Below, in pieces: positions 30,892 to 42,329 of a stretch of DNA of 64,000 nucleotides (the first letter of the stretch is position 1; every line of letters starts with the position of its first letter). Origin of the DNA: Pyronema omphalodes (Eukaryota; Ascomycota; Pezizomycetes; Pezizales; Pyronemataceae). The stretch is from positions 62,001 through 126,000 of the forward strand of contig JAJJXM010000096.1 of NCBI GenBank assembly GCA_024516155.1, in the 5' to 3' direction. Under the pieces are notes generated by a model. The model saw only the letters and a program-made list of their open reading frames with translations, had not been told where the DNA came from and did not search any database. The position numbers were made by a program, and so were the translations under genes.

Positions 30892-32199
30892 CTTTGCTTT
30901 GGTTTTGTTTAGTTTTTGCTTTGTGGAGGAATAAAGGTGGGAAAATGGTTAAAAACATGGGCAGGGAAGGATAGGAGGATAGGGAGGAGCCCGGCCAGGC
31001 GGCCTCTGCGCAGACAAGTCGCCCGGAACTATTTTTGACGCGTTCGGACAACACACCCCCATCAGTCTGAGTGGGGACAGAACCCACAACAATGCAGGGC
31101 AGGGAGGGGGAAAAGGGCAGAGGTCGAGACAGGGGTTTTTGCTTCTGCGTTTCCTTTTCTTTCTTTCTTTGTATTTATCTGTCTCTTGTCATAACCCTCG
31201 GGTTGCAAACAAGTAATGAATAAACAAACAAACAAACAAACGGTCGTGATGACCCAGGAACAGCTCCAGCAATTGTCCCAACAACTCACCTACCGCCCCT
31301 CCCCGACCAGTAATCCCAAGGTCCAGGACCCCGAACTGTATCACGGGGAGAGGATGAAGCTTCGGGCTTTCCTGACTCAGTGCAAGTTGAAGTTCAATTG
31401 TGAACCGAACAGGTTCGACAGTGACATCAAGAGGGTTAATCTTGCCAGTTCGCGGTGTCGGGGAAATGCGTGGTCGTGGATTGAGCCCTCCATCGAGAAG
31501 GGAAGAAGCACGTATACCACCTGGGAGGCAGTGAAGACTGCCGTCTCGAGAGCATGTGGAGAGGCAGACTCAAGGGAGGTGGGTAGAAGGAAATGCAAGA
31601 ATATCCGTCGAGGAAATCGGTCGGCCGCAGCATACTGGGCCGAATTCCAGAGAATGCAACCCGGACCTGCGTTATAACGATGACATCTATATTGATCAGT
31701 TCAGCGATGGACTCCATGTGGACGTGCAAAGACAACTCGCCATCCTCGAGACCCGGCCAACGAAGATAATCGACTTCGCAAACAAGACAATTGCGTTGGA
31801 CAACCGGCTGTTCAATTTCCGGACTCTGCGAAACCGATATGAGCCCCAATACCAGAATTTCCATCCAAAGAACGGCCACCAGGGGTCGACCTTCTCGGAA
31901 CCAGAGCCAATGGAGCTGGATGCCACCCGGAGGGGCAAGCCTAGGGATAGGACCGAGGAAGTGAAACGACGTAGAAACAATGAATGCTTTAACTGCAGAA
32001 AGACGGGCCACTACGCCGCAAAATGTCCCCACAAGAAACCAATGGGGGAACGGAGGACGTACTGGGCGGCAGAGGCCAACATTGACGAGGAACAAGTCCA
32101 AGAAAGGACGGGAAAAGAGGATCCCCAGGAGTAAAATAACAAGATGGACTCCTGGGGACGAAGAGTTCCGCCGAACCAGACAATCTGGAACCAGCCTAC

Positions 32200-32673
32200 A
32201 TGATATCAAGCGTAGGACCATACCGACGAGACGAAAAGCTCATATTCAAAGTAGTAATAAAAGGAAAAGACAATCGAGAACACACCACAACGGCCATGGT
32301 GGACTGTGGAGCGACGGAGAACTTCATCGATAAAGAGTATGCGGAAGGGGTGGGGATCCCGTTGAAAAAGAAGGACGTCCCACGAAGGGTGTTGGCAGTG
32401 GACGGACGACAGATAGCTAGTGGACCAGTCACCCACGAAGCTATGGTGAAACTACAGATTAACAACCATCAGGAGGATATTCGACTGCATTGTATCAGGA
32501 TTGGAAACGCACCTATCATTGTGGGGCTACCATGGCTCCGGAGGCACAACGCCAGTATCGACTGGCATGAGGGAAGAGTTACGTTCGACTCGGCGCATTG
32601 CGCTAAGAGGTGCCTAGGGACCTCGACCTCACCTCACGCGACCACGGTCACGGAAGACAACGCTATTCAATAA
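32200..32673 (+). pseudogene. Ty3 protease region of T-b
   Basis: The frame ISSVGPYRRDEKLIFKVVIK continues to MVDCGATENFID, the aspartic protease active-site region (DCGA replaces the more usual DSGA; T-c has the same), RRVLAVDGRQIASGPVTHEA and the ILG-like IIVGLPWLRRHN. It stops near 32673, before the LINE-B fragment. About 155 residues. It is in a different frame from gag, as in T-c. Confidence 0.85.
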
Positions 32674-32715
32674 TATCAACTGGACACTGCGCAGGCCGCA
32701 GCCAGGGAAGAAAGA

Positions 32716-33163
32716 GCGGAGGTTATCTTTTTTTTTCTTTTCTTTTCTTTTCTTTTCTTTTCTTTTCTTTTCTTTTCTTTTCTTTTCTTTTCTTTTCTTT
32801 TCTTTTCTTTTCTTTTCTTTCTTTTCTTTTTCTTTTCTTTTCTTTTCTTTTGTTCGTGGAGGAAATAAAGGCGGGAAAAACGGCTAAAAACATGGGAGGG
32901 GAAGGGTGGAGGAAAGAGAGGACACCCGGCGCGGTGGCCTCTGTGCGAACAGGGCACTGGAACAGCAGACGCGGTTGGACAACAAGACCAACGAAGTAAT
33001 AGTGGGGACAGGACCACAAAATCACAGCCTAAGGGAGGATCAGCGGAGGTAGAGACGGGACTTTGTTTTGGTTTTTGCTTTTGACTTTCCATGTACTATA
33101 AACCTGTACCCTCGTCATAACCAATAAGGTTGCATACGAGTAATGAATAAACAAACAAACAAA
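32716..33163 (+). mobile_element. LINE-B 3' UTR fragment with expanded TTTTC microsatellite
   Basis: It corresponds to 41993-42329 of B-a from GGAGGTTATC to the CAAA tail. TSD CAGGGAAGAAAGA (32703-32715 and 33164-33176). Hairpin TAACC-AATAA-GGTTG at 33118-33132. The TTTTTCTTTTTG of B-a has become about 120 bp of TTTTC repeats here. Confidence 0.9.
32726..32851. repeat. (TTTTC)n microsatellite, about 23 units
   Basis: A nearly pure pentanucleotide run within the LINE-B fragment, with one interruption near 32820-32830. Confidence 0.97.
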
Positions 33164-33176
33164 CAGGGAAGAAAGA

Positions 33177-33656
33177 ATATGCGAAGCAAGATGGGAAGAG
33201 AGGAAGGAACCCTGGGGCAATCGAACGAGAAAGAAGAAACAAGAAGATGATCCGTGTCGAAGAAGGATCAAAGGGGACCAGGAAAAGGAGGGGGAAGAGG
33301 AGCAACACGGAAGGGTCCAAGACAGAGCACAAGATGATCCTTTTCGAAGGGGGTTCGATGAGGAAATGGGAAGGGACGAAGAAGAGGAGGAGCTAAAAGG
33401 GACCTGGGAAGACAGACAAAATGATCCCTTTCGAATGAAGGTCGAGCAGGACCAGGAGGAGCAGGAACGAAAAGAGATCCACAATAACGAACGAAATGAT
33501 CCTTTTCGAATGCAGGACAAGGGGGACCATGGGAACAAGGAACGGAAAAGGATCCTCAATAACGAACAAAACTATCCTTTTCGAATGCAGACCGAAGGGA
33601 AGGACGGGAAAGAGGAGGAACGGAGAGAGATCCAGGATGCCGCACAGAGTGATCCA
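33177..33656 (+). repeat. Ty3 T-b spacer with diverged GATCCTTTTCGAATG repeats
   Basis: Charged, Glu/Lys/Arg-rich coding sequence between protease and RT. The phrase GATCCYTTTCGAATG (encoding DPFRM) recurs near 33337, 33424, 33497, 33571 and, changed, at 33651, about 75 bp apart; it reappears at 42337 and 42415 on the far side of B-a. In frame it reads as a tandem protein repeat with core DPFRM followed by an acidic/basic linker. Function unknown. Confidence 0.8.
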
Positions 33657-34064
33657 TTTTGCGACAACAACAACAATTTCCCCGATTTTCGAATCGGCAA
33701 TCGATCTCTTACCTCGGAATTACCCCTAATCTTGATTTTCGGAACCCAGCTACCGTTTACCGTTGAGATTCAGCGGAAAAAAAACGCGATTCTGGGATCT
33801 CCGGGCGGATTCCGGGCTCTTTCATCAACGCCGCTCCACCACCCGCCCTCCAATCATCAAACCGACCTTATTTTCGGTTTCGGCATACCGAAATCCCCCC
33901 CCCCCCCCCCCAAATCCCCCCCCCCACCAGCAGCACTGGTTGTGGTGATACCCCAAATTTCCCCCCCTCCGGACCCCTTTCCTCGCGAGAAATTTTCGTC
34001 CTCGCTTAGCAAGAGCCTCCTCACGTGACTCTTCGCCATCGCTTACCTCACCACCGGTTAAGCG
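33657..34064 (+). other. LINE-B 5' UTR of B-a
   Basis: It contains TTTACCGTTGAGATTCAGCG and ACGCGATTCTGGGA blocks shared with B-b and B-c, and C runs near 33895-33925. It should contain the internal promoter expected of a LINE, but no promoter motif can be named. Confidence 0.6.
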
Positions 34065-35053
34065 ATGGACGCTAACGCACCCATCCCTGCCACGCCCTCG
34101 CGTATGCAGGTACCCGAGAATATTTTTAGCCCGACGAGCTTTCCCGAATCAACGTCCCGCACGCTGGCTCCTCCGCCATCGCGACCTCTAAGAAATCAAC
34201 GACCGTCTCCGGAAAAGTCACCAAACGCCCCACCAAAAAATCCGACTCTAGACTTGGCCTCGACCTCCTCCGCAAGAAACGCCACCCGACCGGAAACAAA
34301 CACCCACGTGAACCTCGATGGGACCTCCGTCGAAACAATGCCGACCGCTATGGACACTGACAGCTGCACCGACACCGACTCCGAATCCGACTCTGACCTG
34401 AACCTCAACGACAGCCAGCACGCAATAACTACTTCCGACGTCAACCTCGCGACCTTATCCGAACTGATCAAGACGAACATCATGGATCTCCTCCGCCCCA
34501 ATGAACCAACGCCTCGAAACTGTGACCAAACGCATCGACAAACTACACCGAACCAACACCCAGCCCCGAACCGACCACCTCGCCGACAACCCCCCGACCG
34601 CCCCCCGACACCGCACCCGCCACCACGCGCATCGCCAACGACATACACCATTGGATGGCGAGATGCCACATGCTCGAAGGAATCTTGCGCAGCAACAACA
34701 TCGCCATCCCCCTCGACGCACCCCGGACTACAACCCGCCCCTCCAACGCACCCTCGGCGCCGTGGGCGGACCCCTCCAAGACCAAAACTCTCCTCAAAGC
34801 CAACCCCCCCACCAACCCCACACCCGCCACTACTCGCCCCGTCGTCAAACGACAGCCCCGAACCCGCCCCCAGGAAATCATCCTGCCCTGCCCCAACCCC
34901 AGTGTCCTCCCGGTCCACACGAGAGTAGAAGTGGGCTTCGCAGTGAACAAAGCACTGCTAGAGGCCAAAGCCCCCTCTCACATGGTAGTCACTACGGTCC
35001 GCAAAAACCAAGCGGGAAATATCATCTTGACACTGAACCCTGCTACCACCACC

Positions 35054-37042
35054 ATACACCACACGGCAACGGCGACCCCCCCCCCTGCATTCTCAACAAC
35101 GAGCACCGAAACCCCCGATTTTCTCATCGGATTCGGATTCGCAGCACTCTATTACGTTATTCTCTGAATTTTCAGGGAATTCTACGTTGTTTTTGTTGAC
35201 TTTTGTCGCAAAATCAGAGTTTTCACGAGTTTTGGCTTACCCCACCTCACGAAATGTCGCCAAAACAACGACAGAACAACGCCCGACGATCGAAACGGTG
35301 CGAAAACGCGTACAATGTTCTAGCCGACCTTCCTCATAATGGATCTACTCCTACTCTGGATGGAAGAGATGGAAAAGTTGATGAAGTTGATGGAAACTTC
35401 GCTGGAAAGCCCTTCCAGAGCGTGGTCTTGGCACGATCACCAGTTCCTTCGGCTTCAACATCGCAGCCAACAGGCGACAACTGAGCACAGCGGTTCAGTA
35501 ACTACCGTCGCATAATGGTATCTGCAATTAAAGAGGCAGTCGCAGTTGGACGACAACTATGCCACCCTAGATCAACTGTTTATAGACAACCTACGCCGAA
35601 TTCACTGGAGCCAGCTTCCTGGGGATACAACAGATCCACCAGGACACACAGCGACGCTTCAATACCCTCGATGACACCATACGCAACAACAGCGATGAGA
35701 TGCGCCACAGATTCGACGTCATGATGACGAACTTCGCCAATTCTGACCGGCGAAAACACCGAAGCTGCGCGCCAGCATACGACTCTACACAGGCAAGAAG
35801 AAACAGCAGCTCTCAAGGCTGCTGTGGACGCCCTGACGAAGAAAATCGACGAACAGCAACAAGTCATTTCGGCGCCCCCCTCACCGAACCTCACGGCCTC
35901 TTCCTCAGCGATGGAAGAGATGACTATGCAACTGTCCGTCGTCCAACAGACATTCAGGATGTCCTGGACGCTGTTCGCAACCCCCAGAGAGAAGCGAAGG
36001 GGAAGCGACCAGAACACCGAACCCACCTCACCGACCAACAGAAGACCGGTGAACAACAAACCGAGAGCGGCATCACCGGTGCGAAGCCTGATGCACTCGA
36101 AACATGCGACTACCGCCGCCCAGGACAAGCTTGATGCCCTCAAGCCTATGTCCCCCCTACCTCTCCTCGCGATCACATCGACTGAAGCGACACCGGAACC
36201 TCACCCTGACAGTCCATCTGCTCAGGACACACCTCTACCCGACGCCCCAAGCACTGCCCCTGCTGAGACCGACAGATGGAAGACTGTGGAGGCAAAGGCC
36301 ACACAGAAGGAGAAGATGAAAGCGAAGGAGACGACATCTACGGCAGCGATACCCAAACAGACCCCTACAACGAAGAATGGTGGAAGGGGTAAGAATACCC
36401 ACCAACCCAGAACGACAAACTCCTCTGCAAAGAAGACTTGGGCAGAAGTCGTCAAGAGCGGAGGCATCAACGTCCAGATTGTGCTTGGGAATGGCAATCT
36501 TGGACTTACGACACCACCGACAAGAAGGGGAGAGAGGCGAGGGGGAGCAGCGAGAAGGCTGAGGAAGAAGGAAGGAGAAGGTGAGAGAGGGGAGGAGAAG
36601 AGGGGCAGGGCGGGCCCGGGTGTCTCAAAGGGCAAAGAGTCAGGAGACACCGGCGGAGGAGGGGAGAGAGGAGAGGAGAGTGGGGGCACGGGTGGCCCGG
36701 CGGCTGTTTAACTTTGCTTTGGTTTTGGTTTTGCTTTGTGGAGGAAATAAAGGCGGAAAAATGGTTAAAAATGGGAGGGGAAGGGTGGAGGAAAGGGAGG
36801 AGCCCGGCGCGGCGGCCTCTGTGCAAGCAGGGCACTGGAACAGCAGACGCGGTTGGACAGAAACCCCCGTAGTAACAGTGGGGACGACCCCACAACCACA
36901 ACGATCAAGAGGAGGAGACTGGTAGAGGTGGAGACTGGGTTTTTGCTTTTATATTTCTTTCTTCTTCTCTTTTGTTTTATCTGTCCCTTGTCATAACCTT
37001 CGGGTTGAAAACAAGTAATGAGAGAACAAACAAACAAACAAA
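35054..37042 (+). mobile_element. NORF element N11, complete (type m2), (CAAA)n tail
   Basis: TSD CTGCTACCACCACC (35040-35053 and 37043-37056). The 5' end is ACACCACACGGCAACGGCGA plus C run; then leader, ORF, box near 36739, hairpin TAACC-TTCG-GGTTG (36994-37007) and tail. About 1.99 kb. The 3' end is of the N1 subtype. Confidence 0.94.
35254..36711 (+). pseudogene. NORF protein of N11 (type m2) with a cluster of 1-nt indels
   Basis: It starts MSPKQRQNNARRSKRCENAY at 35254. Between about 35450 and 35990 there are at least eight single-base gains or losses relative to N3 and N12 (for example GCAGTTGGACGAC, ACCTACGCC, CGCCAATTCTG, CACCGAAGCTG), plus a 2-3 base gain. From 35824 the frame is open again to GGPAAV and TAA at about 36709-36711. 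Either a pseudogene or a poorly polished consensus. Confidence 0.8.
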
Positions 37043-37749
37043 CTGCTACCACCACCGAAGAGCTAACCGCACACTTAGAAACAATTCAACGCGTGCCCAA
37101 ACGGTACACCCCTCCCTCGACAACCCCCACATCAACGAACGATGGTATAAACTCGCCGTCCACGGCATCCCCACAGACATCTACCCCGACACGAGGAAGG
37201 AATGCGCCTCCTCCGAGAAGAAATCGAACGAAGCAACAACCCGGTCACCCTGGCCCAGAACCCGCGGTACATGACGACGGCAGAAAAACTGCTGGCAAGA
37301 CGGCCTCCAGTGTAGTAATTGCGGTGCGCACGCCCGACGAGTTGGCCCTCCTCAAACGCCGTAAGGTACTGGTCCTCTTCGAAGCACGAAGGGTCACCGA
37401 ATACTTCACCGCGAGGAAAACCGATCAATGTCGACGGTGCCAACTCTACGGCCACCACCACGCAACCTGCACTGGACCCCCCGGACCGATCTGCGCCCTC
37501 TGTGGAAAAGACCACCCCACGGAGAACCACAACTGCACCGAATGCCGACGAGAAACGGTAAGTCGTGCTCACACACTAAGTACGAATGCAGAAACTGCGT
37601 CGAGGCTGGCATCCCCGAACATGACCATCCCGCCTTTCACAAACAATGCCCGACTCGCCTCCGCATCCACAAGGAAGCCAGAGAGGCAACCCAACCCGCC
37701 GCCTCTACCTCACCCAACCCTACAGACAAAGACACCGACATGATCCAAC

Positions 37750-37757
37750 ATGTCTAA
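37750..37757 (+). promoter_or_regulatory. 8-nt ORF1 stop/ORF2 start overlap ATGTCTAA
   Basis: The ORF2 start (MSNYNPLATTIRIISHNMNR) lies inside the end of ORF1, whose TAA closes the octamer. Same geometry as in B-b and C-b. Confidence 0.8.
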
Positions 37758-40700
37758 TTACAACCCATTGGCAACGACAATCCGAATAATTTCCCATAAC
37801 ATGAACCGCCAACGCCCAGCCCTCGACTCCCTCCTAAACAGCGCCTGCACAACAGCAGACATCATCCTACTACAGGAAATCAACATCACTGACCCCGCCT
37901 TCGCCACCACCCACCCCGCCTTCACGTTGGTCCTGCCCCCCCGCGGCGACAGAGCCTCCAACAGGACGGCGGCGTATATCAACCGCACAAACCCTTACCT
38001 GAAAGTATCACAACGCACAGACATATGTACAGACCCGGACCTCCAGGTCCTCGAGGTAGGTACAGATCTCATCCCCGCGTTTTTCCTTTTAAATATTTAT
38101 AATGAACGTGACCCCGAAACCCAAACCTACACAATTCCCCGCTCCCTATCACCCCTTTCCCTCCCCGCAGATGCGTTATAACAGGTGACCTCAACGCTCA
38201 CCACGCTCTATGGAACTCCGCAACACGCACACCCAAACGTGCCAGTGAACTGGTACACCTAATAGAACAGGAAAACTGGAGATTGGTTTCCGTCCCAGAC
38301 ACCCCGACACACTACTACCAACGGGGGACTAGATCCTCCGTTATAGACTTGACCCTGGCCTCGCCAGCCATGATGGAAGAGGTAGGGACCTGGGCCATAG
38401 ACGATGAACTAGCCACCGGGTCGGACCACGAAGTAATTCGCTTCGACATCCAAACTGTGCACCCAGACATAGAACCTACCCCCCCACCGGAACGTCTCAA
38501 CTGGCGGAAAACAGACTGGGCCTTGTTCTCCACGACCCTCCAAGCATCCATCTCCGCATCGACAACACAGTGGAGTCAGTACGCCTCCAACCCCACACCC
38601 GAAAACCTCGACGCCTGGGCACGCCACGCGAGAGAACATATCCTCGATGCAGCCCGCGCCTCCACCCCCGTACTACAAGTCACCCCCCGATCGAAACGTT
38701 GGTGGACAGTGGAAGTCACCACCGCCAGAAAGGATATGACCCGCGCGAAAAGAAGGGGAAAAACAGGCTCAGACACTAACCACACCATTTACCGCCGCCT
38801 ACGAAACATGTATCACCGTCAGATAAGACATGCCAAGGATGCGATGTGGAAAGAATATCTAGCTCAGGCAGAAGGACCAGACGTCTGGAGGGCCTTCAAA
38901 TACCCAAACCACGCGCCGTGCCCAACTCACTCGAATATCCGCGCCACAATCAACGGTAGCGAGGGAAATCTGCAGTTCGTTCGACAGAACGTAGAGGCAT
39001 TTCAGATGTTATTTCCCCCACCACCTCCCCCACCCCCCCCCATCCACCCTCCCCTGTCGCAGAGAGATAGCGTGGGACGACCTTCTCGCCGTTGGAGGTC
39101 AAACAGCCATCTTTACCTCTTCCCCCTCGAAAGCCCAGGCCCCGACGGATACCTTTGGCTGGTCCTCCGCCAAGTATATCTCGCCGTCCCCCACATACCT
39201 GACCAATCTATACTCGACGCTGGGCACTGTAGGGTACCATCCCCGCGGGGTGGAGACAGGCCACGACGGTAATTATACCAAAACCTAACAGACCGGACTA
39301 CGCAAATCCAAAGGCGTATACCGCCCAATCGCCCTGCTGAACTGCCTTGAAAAACGTTGGAGAAATTGATGGCGACTCGGCTCGGACAACTCGCGGAGAC
39401 CCGGGAACTGTTTCACCCAGACCAAATAGGAGGCCGCCCGCAGCCATCCGACCATCGACGCCGCAATGGCACTCGTCCACGACATCGAAATGGGTAAGCA
39501 CCAGAAACTTATCACCACAGCACTTTTCCTAGACGTACGCGGAGCTTTCGATAATGTCTCCGCCGACCGCCTTCAGCAGACACTACACCAGCTAGGCTGC
39601 CCCCGACAAATCCGAACATGGTGCGAAACCTTCCTCGCCGAAAGGACGACCGCTCTATCCTTCGACGGACAAACAGATCGCCAACGCCCAATTAAAACGG
39701 GAATCCCCCAGGTTCCCCAGCATCACCGATCCTGTTCCTCCTGTACTTAAGACCGCTCTTCGACGCACTAATTCAGGAACACCCATTCACGTGGACCCCC
39801 AGTTACATGGATGACGTCGCAATCGTCGTACAGAGTCGAACCCGGAAAGAAACGCACGCCTCCTGGAAAAAGTCACCAAAACAGCATTCACTTGGGCAGC
39901 TTCCAACGCCGTGGCCTTTGACGACTCAAAAACGGAACTCCTCCATTTCCACTGGGCGAGGTCAGATACAATCACAGACAACGAAAAAGTGAAACTACCA
40001 AACGGTACGATAGTGAGCCCTAGGACGCAGGGGGGAGAAAAAGATGTTGTACGATGGATTGGTATGTACCTAGACAGACGCCTTAACTTTACAGCACATG
40101 TACGTAGAAAAACAGCCGCCGCACAAAGAACGCTCAACGCGCTATGCCGATTAGCAAGATATGAAACTGGTTTGTCTCCCCTCGCGACCCGACTAATTTT
40201 CCAGGCCTGCGTCCAAACCCGTGCGGACTTTGGCGCGGAGATATGGTGGACACGACAGAGAGACCTTGCCTCGAAACTACAAACCCAACAAAATTCAGCC
40301 CTACGCCGCATACTCAACGCCTTCAACTCGACTCCCACACTGGCGCTCCATAACGAGACCGCCCTACCTCCGGTATCGATACGCCTGGACCACAAGCAAC
40401 GCCAATACGCACTTCGCGTCCTCACTCTCCCTCCGACACACCCGATCGCACGCCGGTTTCCCACGTCCTTCCCCATACCGAGCTTACAATCCGCCGCTAT
40501 TGAGATCGCAAACGAGTACAACCACCCGTGGCACAACACCACACGACAACCCACGCGCCCTCCTCAGCGCTCTACACTCTCTCCTCGCCTTGGCTCCCTC
40601 TCAACGCACCGGTCGAAGACCACCTCCCTCCCCGTTCCGCTCGACGCCGACGAAAACCTCTTAACCGTCGACATCCCCACAGCCCCGAAACCCGAGACAG

Positions 40701-41652
40701 CGCACGCCCAGCTCCTACTCCTTGACAACCTCAGACGACGCCGCAATGTCATCCTCGCCTACACGGACGGGTCGCAGACCGCGTCTGGCACCGGCGCCGG
40801 ATACACCATCACCTCTGGACTACCCACCACCATCAACGCCATCGTACCTATAGGAGACACAGCTGAAGTGTTCGATGCAGAGGTGCGCGCAATTCAAGAA
40901 TGCCTCTTAACGTGCTTGAAGTACACATCGCTCGCCTCAACCTCCACAACCGTCGACTGCACATCTTTAGCGACAACAAAGCGGCGCTCCAACGTGCCTC
41001 ACACCTCCGACGCGGCCCCGGCCAGGAAATAGCCCACGCTATACACGAGACAGCCGAAGCCCTACTACAACACGACGTCACAGTCACCCTCCACTGGATC
41101 CCCGGTCACTCCGACAAACCTGGCAGCGATGCCGCAGACCGCCTGGCTAACAAGCCACCGAATCCCTCCCCCGTGCGAATCTACACATTACGCTCACCCG
41201 GCTACGCAAGAAAGCACGCGAAAAGACCGTTGCCGAGTGGACGCACTGGTACTCCTCCTCCGATCGACCACAACACATACTCTGCCCCGCACCGGAGACG
41301 CATGGATCCCATCTACGTCGACAACCCCCGGTGGCTCTCCACCGCGATCCTTGGCCTTCGTACAGGACACGGATACTTTCTGGACTGCCTGGCACACCCG
41401 CCGACAGACTCCTACCCATCGCGACGTTGTAGCTGCCCGCTACACCCCCCTCCAGACCCCTCGGCACCTGCTCCCTCAGCTGCCCAGACCACCAGGACGC
41501 CCGGACAACACTTCGACAGGACCTCAAACTCCACAGGAATTCCCGGATCAATTTGGACAACATCCTCTACACCCCCTCCGGCACAAAGGCTCTCTCTTCG
41601 TTTATCTCCGCGACAAAGGTCGCTACTTCGGTATGGGCTCATGCCAGGTTAA
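37750..41652 (+). pseudogene. LINE-B ORF2 of B-a: endonuclease, RT, RNase H; multiple frameshifts
   Basis: 37750-38170 encodes the N-terminal endonuclease (SHNMNR, LLQEINI); a frameshift near 38170 is followed by SSVIDLTLASP and GSDHEVI. The proline/poly-C hinge at about 39020-39050 is again frameshifted. RT pieces follow: FLDVRGAFDNVS near 39530, a lost base in the GIPQGSP motif near 39710, YMDDVAIV near 39810, then VRWIGMYLDRRLNF. RNase H pieces: AYTDGSQ near 40760, EVFDAEVRAI, FSDNKAAL, WIPGHSDKPGSDAAD near 41100, and the C-terminal GHGYFLDCLAHPP with CSCPLHPP. It ends about 41652. At least six indels. Confidence 0.9.
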
Positions 41653-42329
41653 GTAGGACTCGCAGGCGAGACCACCCCCGTTTCATTGACAGCTAATAAG
41701 CAGCACCGCTTGACTTCTCCGCGCGTGTGTAGATTCGTCGCTCTCTTTTGCCTTCATGTATTCCTTGTCATTTTCTTTGCTTTTCTGTTCCTTTGTTATC
41801 GCGGGCGGAGTAGGATAGGAGAAGACAGTGGAAGGAGAAGGGACCGGGGAAGGAAGGGGGGACGGGATTGCGCGACGAGAGTTTTTCCTTTGATTATTTC
41901 CTTTCTTTTGTTTTGTTTTTAAGGGCGGAAGGGGTATACGGGATTGCACGAGGAGAGAGAGGCGCGATGGGAAGGGGCAGAGTGGGCCGGCGGAGGTTAT
42001 CTTTTTCTTTTTGTTCGTGGAGGAAATAAAGGCGGGAAAAACGGCCTAAAACATGGGAGGGGAAGGGTGGAGGGAAGAGAGGACACCCGGCGCGGTGGCC
42101 TCTGTGCGAACAGGGCACTGGAACAGCAGACGCGGTTGGACAACAAGACCAACGAAGTAATAGTGGGGTCAGGACCACAAAACCACAGCCTAAGGGAGGA
42201 TCAGCGGAGGTAGAGACGGGACTTTGTTTTGGTTTTTGCTTTTGACTTTCCATGTACTATAAACCTGTACCCTCGTCATAACCAATAAGGTTGCATACGA
42301 GTAATGAATAAACAAACAAACAACAAACA
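41653..42329 (+). other. LINE-B 3' UTR of B-a
   Basis: Mixed pyrimidine- and purine-rich blocks, then GGAGGTTATCTTTTTC, the TTCGTGGAGGAAATAAAGG box (42014-42032), a 240-bp end almost identical to that of NORF N12, hairpin TAACC-AATAA-GGTTG and tail. Unlike LINE-C there is no poly(A) after the ORF2 stop. Confidence 0.85.
42279..42293 (+). other. 3' RNA hairpin TAACC-AATAA-GGTTG (LINE B-a)
   Basis: Same stem with a five-base loop. Found also at 33118-33132 and in NORF N12 at 52871-52885. Confidence 0.72.

Larger units (their letters stand above)
28650..31241 (+). mobile_element. NORF element N10 (5'-truncated, type m3), containing a solo Ty3 LTR
   Basis: It starts inside ORF1 at TAACCGGTTCAGAGACTTTC and ends with a CAAA tail; the 11-bp TSD GGTTGTGATGA/GGTCGTGATGA differs at one base. 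The solo LTR 29369-30384 sits in the ORF. Hairpin TAACC-CTCG-GGTTG at 31192-31205. The 3' end is the subtype shared with N13 and N6. Confidence 0.9.
28448..32134 (+). pseudogene. Ty3 gag of T-b (28448-28649 and 31242-32134), interrupted and frameshifted
   Basis: The first piece (LQELSEVIEREATGPASPVT) aligns with residues 25 onward of the T-c gag. The second begins MTQEQLQQLSQQLTYRPSPT and contains the gag core (DPELYHGERMKLRAFLTQCK; NAWSWIEPSI), a frameshift near 31655, then YNDDIYIDQFSDGLHVDVQR and a CX2CX4HX4C knuckle (CFNCRKTGHYAAKC). It ends at about 32134. N10 is the main disruption. Confidence 0.85.
34065..37757 (+). pseudogene. LINE-B ORF1 of B-a (34065-35053 and 37043-37757), interrupted, frameshifted
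   Basis: It starts MDANAPIPATPSRMQVPENI, the counterpart of MDANSPLPPTPSLMQVPVDT in B-b. A frameshift near 34500 leads to the frame with RCHMLEGILRSNNIAIPLDA and IILPCPNPSVLPVHTRVEVG. N11 interrupts at NPATTT. Downstream, frames carry AGKTASSVVIAVRTPDELAL, RRVTEYFTARKTDQC and the knuckle CRRCQLYGHHHATC, then a second Cys/His cluster. It ends DMIQHV with TAA at 37755-37757. Confidence 0.85.
33657..42329 (+). mobile_element. LINE-B copy B-a, almost full length, (CAAA)n tail, interrupted by N11
   Basis: The TSD ACAGAGTGATCC lies at about 33645-33656 and 42330-42341 in the Ty3 spacer. The 5' UTR matches B-b and B-c from CAACAACAAC onward, so about 40 bp of the 5' end is missing. ORF1 (34065 on) is split by N11, ORF2 starts at 37750, the 3' UTR runs about 41655-42329 with the GGAAATAAAGG box near 42018, hairpin 42279-42293 and the tail. 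Many indels; inactive. Confidence 0.92.
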
